This document shows positions 34,553 to 40,498 of a DNA stretch of 40,498 nt, in pieces. The notes below the pieces were generated by a model. It was not told the origin of the DNA and did not search any database. It saw only the letters and a list, made by a program, of their open reading frames with translations. The translations under genes and the position numbers were made by a program. The stretch spans positions 1 through 40,498 of the IMG/VR virus record IMGVR_UViG_3300024256_000021. The stretch is one strand, 5' to 3'. The stretch's first letter is position 1, and each line of letters begins with the position of its first letter. Origin of the DNA: a virus.

Positions 34553-34571
34553 TTTTTAAATGGTCTTAATA

Positions 34572-35024
34572 TTAATTAAATGGAACGATCCCAATAGAAT
34601 CTTGAAAACCCTTTTTTATGGTTGCAAAAACAGTTGAATCCTTCTTACTACAATCTTCATCCTGACAAGCACCCACTAACCTTAAGAAGTCTATGGATTG
34701 AATAGCCCTTTGCCATTTACCATTAGAGAATACCTTCCCAGCACTAACTCGACCTTCTTTATTTTTTACATATACTGAATAAAAGGGTAATTTAAGTTTT
34801 TTAGTTTTTGGGTCTTCAAGTTGTGTCTTATATATTAATACAGTACCCGGTAATTTAACATGTGATGCTCCGCCAGGTTTAAACGGAAACTCCCATTGTC
34901 TCTTCCCACCTGTGGTAGCATCGGCAACTGGAGCTTCATCTTGTTCTTTTATTACTTTTTTTACAATACGTCTTAAATCTGACTCTGTTAGATTTATAAC
35001 TTTTCCGTTTTTCTTAATTTTCAT
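34572..35024 (-). CDS. Small leader-bearing protein, unknown
   Basis: 150 aa. Leader LTESDLRRIVKKVIKE then Gln28, with Ile25-Lys26-Glu27 as possible prohead-protease site. The leader DNA contains 49 bp identical to the 3' end of the 391-aa gene (36440-36488). The mature part is basic, about 120 residues (FYSVYVKNKEGRVSAGKVFS), with two cysteines in ACQDEDCSKKD; not recognised. It is the last gene before the bidirectional terminator. A packaged cargo protein is the favoured reading. Confidence 0.75.
   Translation of the reverse strand: MKIKKNGKVINLTESDLRRIVKKVIKEQDEAPVADATTGGKRQWEFPFKPGGASHVKLPGTVLIYKTQLEDPKTKKLKLPFYSVYVKNKEGRVSAGKVFSNGKWQRAIQSIDFLRLVGACQDEDCSKKDSTVFATIKKGFQDSIGIVPFN
34951..34999. 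repeat. 49-bp direct repeat, copy 1 (leader of 150-aa gene)
   Basis: Identical to 36440-36488 over 49 bp. It codes for NLTESDLRRIVKKVI at the N-terminus of the 150-aa protein. Confidence 0.9.
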
Positions 35025-35051
35025 TTTTTTTATTTTTATTTTTTTATTTAA

Positions 35052-35483
35052 TTACCCTCTATCAAACTGAGGTTCTACATTATCAGCCGGTCTTTCATCT
35101 CCTCTTTCATTACTAACAGAAAAATCTAGGTCTTCAATTATAACATCATTAACACCAATAACCATCTTATACGCATCTAAAGCGTCATCAACATGTTTTG
35201 ATAATCTATCATAAGAAACATTGGACATTTTAGATTTATTGGATTTATCAACGATTTTTCCAACCTCAATTATAGTCTCCTCTAACTCTTCATTTAATTC
35301 TTTTAAAGCACCAGATAATTCGTAAGCGTATTTTGTATAACTATACCCTGTACCTTTAAACATTCCACCAATACCTTTTAATTTAGATCGTAATCCTTCA
35401 TCTAAAGATATCTTTTTCTTAATAATCCTTTTGATGTCGGATTCGGTTAATGTTATTATTTCACCTTCTTTCTTAATTTTCAT
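35052..35483 (-). CDS. Small leader-bearing helical protein, unknown
   Basis: 143 aa. Leader MKIKKEGEIITLTESDIKRI and onward to SLDE then Gly30 (Leu27-Asp28-Glu29), diverged from the 150-aa leader at DNA level but very similar in protein. The remainder is helical (ELNEELEETIIEVGKIVDKS and HVDDALDAYKMVIGVND), perhaps a bundle, with an acidic C-terminus. No family recognised. It lies 27 nt upstream of the 150-aa gene and is preceded by an ATATTTATA element at 35510-35518. Confidence 0.72.
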   Translation of the reverse strand: MKIKKEGEIITLTESDIKRIIKKKISLDEGLRSKLKGIGGMFKGTGYSYTKYAYELSGALKELNEELEETIIEVGKIVDKSNKSKMSNVSYDRLSKHVDDALDAYKMVIGVNDVIIEDLDFSVSNERGDERPADNVEPQFDRG

Positions 35484-35509
35484 AATATATTAATATTATT
35501 ATCTTTTTA

Positions 35510-35518
35510 TATAAATAT
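35510..35518 (-). promoter_or_regulatory. ATATTTATA element before the 143-aa gene
   Basis: Minus-strand TATATTTATA, 26 nt upstream of the ATG at 35483. It directly follows a small hairpin (GTAACTT at 35521-35527 with AAGTTAC at 35533-35539) that covers the stop codon of the preceding HAD-like gene. Confidence 0.4.
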
Positions 35519-35535
35519 AAGTAACTTATAAAAAG

Positions 35536-36357
35536 TTACCTCTTTATAATCATTTTCTTCTTTTTTGGATTGTCTGGGTCTGAGGTATCATACACCAAGA
35601 ACTTTATATCAGGATATTTCTGTTTTAATTTTTCTTCTATTAACTTTTCAACAACCTCAACGTTACTGATATCATCATCACTAAACCCAATACTAATACC
35701 TTCAAAATCATTGGTATCTTGATATGAACTAACTCTATCTACAACCCTATCAACAAAATCTTCGAACGCTATCTTCTTACCCTCTTCTGGGTTTGTGGAA
35801 TCTATATCCAACCCCCATTTATTAATAAATTCTTCTGAAGAAACTGGGTGGTAATCTTGTAAATTAAGATATTCGTCCATTGTTACCCCATTTAAATTGT
35901 TTTTCATCTCTTCTTGTTCATCATAACTAAAGGATTTTCGAATAATTAACTTTATACCGTCTTTAATCGCTCGTGGTGGGTTTGATCTGGCAGTTATAAT
36001 AGAGAAGTCGCTACCACTAATTAAAGCTTCTTTAAACTTATTAAAACTAGGTCCATATCTACGACTATCTAACGCTTCTTTAGTGTCACTTATAAAGGCA
36101 TCATATTCTTTAAAATCTTTAAACGCTTCACCCTCATTATCATTTAAAAATCTAAACTCCGTACCTAACTTATGTCTAATACTTCTAAATTCTTCTGTTG
36201 ATACGGATACTGGAACCCAAGCTAAACCATTAACACTATAATCCAAATGAATTCTTGTTGGCATCATAAGAATATTATCGTCCCAATCAAAAGAGTAAGC
36301 TCTTTTTTTAAATTCTTTTAATAATTTATATTGAGATTCGGTAAGTTTAACTTTCAT
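35536..36357 (-). CDS. HAD-like hydrolase with leader-like N-terminus
   Basis: 273 aa from the ATG at 36357 (MKVKLTESQYKLLKEFKKRA). An upstream GTG at 36393 extends the frame by 12 codons but lies inside a terminator hairpin, so it is rejected. HAD motifs: SFDWDDNIL (Asp24, Asp26; the usual Thr/Val after the second Asp region is Asn28), SIITARSNPP (Thr122), Lys194/Lys195 and GFSDDDIS (Asp227-229). These would catalyse phosphoryl transfer, probably phosphatase; the substrate is unknown. The first 16 residues carry an LTESQY leader with Leu13-Lys14-Glu15, as in the cargo proteins, but the leader is short and runs directly into the HAD core, so cleavage is less certain. Confidence 0.75.
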   Translation of the reverse strand: MKVKLTESQYKLLKEFKKRAYSFDWDDNILMMPTRIHLDYSVNGLAWVPVSVSTEEFRSIRHKLGTEFRFLNDNEGEAFKDFKEYDAFISDTKEALDSRRYGPSFNKFKEALISGSDFSIITARSNPPRAIKDGIKLIIRKSFSYDEQEEMKNNLNGVTMDEYLNLQDYHPVSSEEFINKWGLDIDSTNPEEGKKIAFEDFVDRVVDRVSSYQDTNDFEGISIGFSDDDISNVEVVEKLIEEKLKQKYPDIKFLVYDTSDPDNPKKKKMIIKR

Positions 36358-36362
36358 ATTCT

Positions 36363-36371
36363 TATAAATAT
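36363..36371 (-). promoter_or_regulatory. ATATTTATA element before the HAD-like gene
   Basis: Minus-strand AATATTTATA, only 5 nt before the ATG at 36357, between the terminator at 36386-36406 and the gene. If it is a promoter core, the transcript would be nearly leaderless. Confidence 0.3.
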
Positions 36372-36385
36372 TCTTGGAAATAAAA

Positions 36386-36406
36386 AAACCCACATATAGT
36401 GGGTTT
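36386..36406 (-). terminator. Terminator after the 391-aa gene
   Basis: Stem AAACCCAC (36386-36393) with GTGGGTTT (36399-36406), loop ATATA, followed on the minus strand by a run of seven T. It separates the 391-aa gene from the HAD-like gene. Confidence 0.8.
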
Positions 36407-36432
36407 AATTATTAATTTATTTGTTTAAGGTT

Positions 36433-37608
36433 TTATTTTATTACTTTTTTTACAATACGTCTTAAATCTGACTCTGTTAGATTTATAATATTACCATCCT
36501 TTTTAATTCTCATGGTTTTTTGTTCGTTTACGTTGTATTTAGACTTACCCTTACTTCTCTTCTTAAAAGGGTTTCTAATTTTTAACCTTCTTCTCTTCTT
36601 TACTTTTTCTTTAGCTTTATTTTCGAATTCTGCATCAAGTTGTTTTTCAATTTCTTTTTCTTCTTTCCTACTTGGGAAGACATTTGGTAGAGGTTCATTA
36701 GGGTCAAAATCTGCTTCAACATCAGTGTTAACATCAGGTACAACATCAGGTACAATCTCAGGTCCAATCTCAGGTCCAATCTCAGTGTTAATATCATCTT
36801 CTGGTTGATCGGGTGACCCTTTTCCTGCTCCAATTGCACTAATTAAAGCATCATGTGTTTTTTTACCATAATACCCATCATCTTTAAGTTCTAATTCACC
36901 TTGTACTATTTTAACTTCTTTAATAGTGTTGTTACCATAAGCACCGTCAACATCGATAACTTCAGACCCTTCATACTCATTCATATGATCTTGAGCTACC
37001 TCAACAGCTTCTCCACAATCACCTTTTTTAAGGTAACCTTTCCCCATTTTTAATTTATCGAAATACCAATCAATGTCTAAATTTCTTTTACACCACTTCT
37101 CTTGAATTTTAGGTTCGGTACTTGAATCATCATTACCAGACATATCATCATTACCAGACATATCAGGTGATGGTAGATCAACAGGTCCAGACATATCATC
37201 ATTAGATGGTGTCGTAGAATTCTCTATTGGTGCAGCTTTCCCAAAATTCTTAAACACCCAATTTATAGTTTGTTCTTCATTTGGAAGTACATCGTTAATT
37301 ATTACCAGTCCTGAACCTGCGTTTCGTGCCCCACCCCAGTTTTTTGTTGGTCGTATTTCAAAATATCTATCATCAGATGATGGTTTTATTGTGGACATTA
37401 ATTCATCACCACGTTTAATATATATAGTATCTTTGTCTGAGTTTGCTGCCCAATTATCGTAAGAAGGTAATACTTCCGAAATTCTTTTACGCATTGGTGA
37501 TAAAGCCACACTTTCATTTAACGATTTTGGTGCGTTCTCATTAATGGGTTGTAGCCCCATCATTCTACGCATAAAATTCGTTTCGTTAATTCTTTTTTTA
37601 TAATTCAT
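36433..37608 (-). CDS. Peptidoglycan-binding-domain protein with leader-like sequences at both ends
   Basis: 391 aa. N-terminus INETNFMRRMMGLQPINE then Asn25 (Ile22-Asn23-Glu24). Residues about 172-262 form a PG_binding_1-like region with two repeats (KKGDCGEAVEVAQDHMNEYE then DVDGAYGNNTIKEVKIVQ; LKDDGYYGKKTHDALISA). Linkers are low-complexity: MSGNDD repeats near 150 and GPEIGPEIVPDVVPDV near 275-290. Residues about 325-360 are strongly basic. The last 26 residues (INLTESDLRRIVKKVIK at the end) equal the leader of the 150-aa protein and stop exactly before its cleavage Glu; 49 bp of the DNA are identical. The protein probably binds the cell wall when released. It lies just downstream of the tail sheath gene. 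Confidence 0.8.
   Translation of the reverse strand: MNYKKRINETNFMRRMMGLQPINENAPKSLNESVALSPMRKRISEVLPSYDNWAANSDKDTIYIKRGDELMSTIKPSSDDRYFEIRPTKNWGGARNAGSGLVIINDVLPNEEQTINWVFKNFGKAAPIENSTTPSNDDMSGPVDLPSPDMSGNDDMSGNDDSSTEPKIQEKWCKRNLDIDWYFDKLKMGKGYLKKGDCGEAVEVAQDHMNEYEGSEVIDVDGAYGNNTIKEVKIVQGELELKDDGYYGKKTHDALISAIGAGKGSPDQPEDDINTEIGPEIGPEIVPDVVPDVNTDVEADFDPNEPLPNVFPSRKEEKEIEKQLDAEFENKAKEKVKKRRRLKIRNPFKKRSKGKSKYNVNEQKTMRIKKDGNIINLTESDLRRIVKKVIK
36440..36488. repeat. 49-bp direct repeat, copy 2 (3' end of 391-aa gene)
   Basis: Identical to 34951-34999; here it codes for the C-terminal NLTESDLRRIVKKVI. Both copies are read in the same phase, so recombination between them would give an in-frame fusion and delete 1489 bp. 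Confidence 0.9.
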
Positions 37609-37677
37609 ATCATTTTCATTTTATATCAATAATCAATTTTATCTACTAATAGTAATTTACGTTATTATCTTTTTTTA

Positions 37678-37686
37678 TATAAATAT
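37678..37686 (-). promoter_or_regulatory. ATATTTATA element upstream of the 391-aa gene
   Basis: Minus-strand CATATTTATA, 69 nt before the ATG at 37608, in the 106-nt space after the sheath gene. Possible promoter core. Confidence 0.3.
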
Positions 37687-37714
37687 GTAAATTTCATTTA
37701 AATTCATTTTAAAT

Positions 37715-40498
37715 TTATATATCATCAAAGTTTGCTCCAGTGTTAGTGATGTTAAATTCGATACTAATGTATTCTAACGATCTTGTTGGTTTGATAAATA
37801 CCCTACCATTTAACTCATTTCTATCAATTGATTCTGGAGTATCATCCAACGTAACCCTAAAGTCTGTTAAACCTCTTTCCTTTCTAATGTTATCCAAAAT
37901 TGGATTAACTAAACTTAAGAACTGATTTCTTACAACCTCATCATTTTGTTCGAATAACAATCTGATTGAGACCGCTGATATAAGTTTTCTAGCTTGTAGT
38001 AACAATCTTCTAACATTAATTCTGTTAAGAGCTGTTTCTTTAACTTGTAACGTTTTGTTACCAAAGATTACAACACCAACATCAGAGAATGTAGCCATTG
38101 GGTTAATTCTTCCTTCATATAAAGTATCTCTATCATCCAATCTAAGTTTCACTCTCGCTTTAACTGCGTTTGTTGTTCCTCTATTTAAACCAGCTGCTGC
38201 GAACCAAGGGAACGCTACGTTATCTGTCAGTGCAATGTTTCTCATAACTTCAACAGTAGGTGGTAACCATACGTATCTGTTATTTTCTGTATCATTCATC
38301 TGTAACCATGGCCAGTATGTTGCTGAATAGTTTGAATCGATTCCCGAATCTTCTACTAAGTCAACCGCCTCACCAACTGTTAATGGTACGTTATCTGCAT
38401 CAACATCTGGTGTGGTCATAACATAAAGCGAATCCGCTCTATCAACCTCAACCATATCCACAGCACCCTCTACTAAACTAATTTGATTCTGTAAATCTAA
38501 CCCTGGTGAAGCGAATACATTAATGTTAACCGCTTCTGGGTTATTATATGTATAAATACCATCTAAGAATGCGTAGTAATCAGAAGTGATACCATCATCT
38601 CCCTCAGAAGTAACATACGTATCAAACAAACCACTTTGAAATCCTGTAGATCCTTTACTACCTGTTTTGGTATAATTATCACCATTTGTTCTTTGTGTTC
38701 TATATTCATCCCACCCATCATATCCACCGAAAGATGTGAATGTAAATTTCCTAGCTGCTAATTTTTCATATGGTCCACCGACTAAACCACTGTCTGTAGT
38801 AAATGCTGATACACCAACTTGTAATGATGGTGTGTATGTGTTAACACCCGCATCAATAACACCGCTAGTTGAGTTCACATCTAAATGGAACCCATCTGTT
38901 CTACCACTATATGTGTTTTTACCGTTAGCATCGGTAACACCAACACTAACTGCTTTTATACCTTTATAGTCGAAGAAGTCTTGATCAACACCTATAGTTG
39001 AATTTAACCCTAAATAAGTTTTTCTTAGTTTAGAAGTGGTAAATTCAGAATAAGCAGTTTTATATTCTATCTTTGGTGCGATTGCGGTACGATTACTACC
39101 TACATATGTTCTATTTAACACACCCTCGAATCCAGCTGGAAAATGGTTCTTTAAATCTGGATCATTTTCATCATATAATTCCACCATTATATATTTACTT
39201 CTTAACGGATATTCACCATCAGTAGTACCAATTTTTCTAGCTATGTAACCATTTGATGTACTATCCATAGATAAGTTAGAGAATTTTTCTACAACTGACG
39301 GATTAGCGTCAGTGTCATTAAAGTTTCTAACCATTAAATCAAAAGTTTTGTTATCTGGTCTAATGTTTATAATTGAGAATTTAACGTCTTCGTTAGCCGC
39401 ATTACCATCTGATATCGTAATAAACCTAAATAGTCTTTGTAATGTGGAACCTGCACCTGTACCTTTAAGTTCCGATAAAACCCAAGGTGAATAAGCCGAT
39501 AACCATTTTTCTTTATAATCATTTAAGCTATCTGTAGTCTCAGAACCAATCTCAACAAAATCAATATCTAATCCCCTTACCTTTCCGTTGGTAATTAAGT
39601 CTTCTAATACATTACCATAAATTTCTTCTACCCATAACTCAGTCTCTTTATCTTGAACCGAACTACCGAATACTTTAGGTAAGTAATTTTTAGATGTTTT
39701 ATCCATTGAAACGTCATAATCAATAGATAACCCAGCACTAGTAGTACCTGTAATTTGGAAGGACGCTAATGAGTTACTTGGAAGGTTTGAGGTGTTAAAC
39801 ATCGCAACGTCTGTAGAACCAGTAATATCAAACACTAATTGTTCAGCTCCGTTATAAGTTCCTCTCGATCTAAGTGTTGCAATAACTGAACCATCGATGT
39901 CTGTTAAACAACTAGCGGTATATGTTACCACACTACCTGAAGTGGTACCTGTTGCAAATGTCCCTGATGTTCCAGCGGCGGTAACTTCTAAGTCAAAAGT
40001 AGCACCACTAAAATTACACATAGTTTTTACGTATACTGGATCCGTAATTGAAAATGTAGTTGCGGTTGTTGCTAAACCTATACTAGCGAATGTTGAGGTT
40101 AATTGACCATCATCATATAATGCTTGTAGATTATCATCAGTGAAGTCCATTATAACTGGTGTGCCACCTGTAGATGCTGTATAATTTAAAACACCTGTAT
40201 CACCTGTAAATGTACTAGCAACGGTTGTAGGATCCTCAGCGGAATCCAATGTTATTGACCACGCATTTCCTGCGTCATATCCAGACAAACCTAAAACCCT
40301 ACTCACCCATAGTTGGTTTGTTTGTGTCAAAAATGATTTTGCAATGTAATTGAGTTCATATTTTTGAAACCCATTACCTTTAAATTTTTCAGCGTTTAAC
40401 CCACCAAAATAACTAATAAACTCATCGTAATTAGAAATAAAGACTGGTTCAAAAGCTGGACCTTTAGGTGTTTCTCCTAATAACCCTAATGTAGTTAC
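37715..40498 (-). CDS. 18: Tail sheath protein, T4 gp18 type (5' end outside window)
   Basis: At least 927 aa; the frame is open to the right edge, so the true start lies outside. The first visible residues (VTTLGLLGETPKGPAFEPVF, then DEFISYFGGLN and LWVSRVLGLSGYDAGNAW) are the usual sheath N-terminal region. The C-terminus (LLLQARKLISAVSIRLLFEQ, then RNQFLSLVNPILDNIRKERG, ending in an EYISIEFNI strand) is the conserved sheath handshake domain. The protein surrounds the tube and contracts at infection. The middle, with many Ser/Thr/Gly-rich strands, is longer than in T4 (659 aa), so extra decoration domains are likely. A TTG inside at 40330 could be mistaken for a start; the homology upstream of it rules this out. 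Confidence 0.93.
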   Translation of the reverse strand, partial: VTTLGLLGETPKGPAFEPVFISNYDEFISYFGGLNAEKFKGNGFQKYELNYIAKSFLTQTNQLWVSRVLGLSGYDAGNAWSITLDSAEDPTTVASTFTGDTGVLNYTASTGGTPVIMDFTDDNLQALYDDGQLTSTFASIGLATTATTFSITDPVYVKTMCNFSGATFDLEVTAAGTSGTFATGTTSGSVVTYTASCLTDIDGSVIATLRSRGTYNGAEQLVFDITGSTDVAMFNTSNLPSNSLASFQITGTTSAGLSIDYDVSMDKTSKNYLPKVFGSSVQDKETELWVEEIYGNVLEDLITNGKVRGLDIDFVEIGSETTDSLNDYKEKWLSAYSPWVLSELKGTGAGSTLQRLFRFITISDGNAANEDVKFSIINIRPDNKTFDLMVRNFNDTDANPSVVEKFSNLSMDSTSNGYIARKIGTTDGEYPLRSKYIMVELYDENDPDLKNHFPAGFEGVLNRTYVGSNRTAIAPKIEYKTAYSEFTTSKLRKTYLGLNSTIGVDQDFFDYKGIKAVSVGVTDANGKNTYSGRTDGFHLDVNSTSGVIDAGVNTYTPSLQVGVSAFTTDSGLVGGPYEKLAARKFTFTSFGGYDGWDEYRTQRTNGDNYTKTGSKGSTGFQSGLFDTYVTSEGDDGITSDYYAFLDGIYTYNNPEAVNINVFASPGLDLQNQISLVEGAVDMVEVDRADSLYVMTTPDVDADNVPLTVGEAVDLVEDSGIDSNYSATYWPWLQMNDTENNRYVWLPPTVEVMRNIALTDNVAFPWFAAAGLNRGTTNAVKARVKLRLDDRDTLYEGRINPMATFSDVGVVIFGNKTLQVKETALNRINVRRLLLQARKLISAVSIRLLFEQNDEVVRNQFLSLVNPILDNIRKERGLTDFRVTLDDTPESIDRNELNGRVFIKPTRSLEYISIEFNITNTGANFDDI

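Noticed and set aside
36358-36393. GTG at 36393 as start of the HAD-like gene, adding 12 residues
   Set aside because: It lies inside the stem of a strong terminator (36386-36406), and the ATG at 36357 gives the LTESQY leader shared with neighbouring proteins.
2214-37686. Classical T4 late promoters (TATAAATA)
   Set aside because: The TATAAATA string lies on the plus strand, pointing away from the minus-strand genes, so it cannot serve them as a standard T4 late promoter.
37715-40330. TTG at 40330 as start of the tail sheath gene
   Set aside because: The frame stays open to the window edge and encodes conserved sheath N-terminal sequence upstream, so the true start is outside.

Overview
The window is a piece of a large, strongly A+T-rich tailed-phage genome with a contractile tail (myovirus) and a T4-type replication module. 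Almost every gene reads on the minus strand; one small cassette (32175-34493) is on the plus strand. The likely host is a member of the Bacteroidota. This is an inference from a TAnnTTTG-type promoter core (TATATTTG) before the secreted-protein gene, from A-rich leaders without Shine-Dalgarno sites, and from a gp32 homologue ending in a bacterial SSB-like tip (DEDELPF).

Layout, left to right: 1-704 is the N-terminal part of a class II (B12-dependent) ribonucleotide reductase. 804-5718 is the replication/recombination block: gp41/DnaB-type helicase, an unknown gene, a 5'-3' exonuclease (RNase H/FEN), a UvsX recombinase and a gp32 single-strand binding protein. 5816-8865 holds small structural or unknown genes. 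8907-18327 encodes baseplate proteins: a 1823-aa hub-like protein with a C-terminal GH19-like domain, a gp53/LysM-like wedge protein and a 1184-aa protein with an OmpA-like insertion. 18519-20579 is the probable tape measure. 21708-22623 is a gp26-like/tail-assembly-chaperone gene with an overlapping start-less second frame. 22685-30548 is a run of large unknown proteins. 30659-34493 contains the tail tube gene flanked by two homing endonuclease genes, plus a secreted-protein moron. 34572-37608 holds four more unknown proteins, and 37715-40498 is the tail sheath, cut by the window edge.

Most striking is a set of at least eleven otherwise unrelated proteins that share a short charged/amphipathic N-terminal leader ending in (L/I)-x-E followed by Q, A, G, N or F. 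This resembles the capsid-targeting sequence plus prohead-protease cleavage site of T4 internal proteins. I infer that the phage carries a large set of virion-packaged cargo proteins, including peptidoglycan-binding, MORN, EF-hand, membrane-segment and HAD-like proteins, routed by an exchangeable leader. A 49-bp identical direct repeat within two leader copies, one of them at a protein C-terminus, and an orphan 28-codon leader copy suggest that the leaders themselves move by duplication and recombination.

Transcription probably runs right to left: sheath, cargo, tail tube, cargo, chaperone, tape measure, baseplate. Several gene starts are preceded by a recurring ATATTTATA/T element. Rho-independent terminators separate the homing endonuclease and moron cassettes from the tail operon. 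No tRNA, rRNA or CRISPR array was seen, and no stretch above 300 bases lacks a gene.
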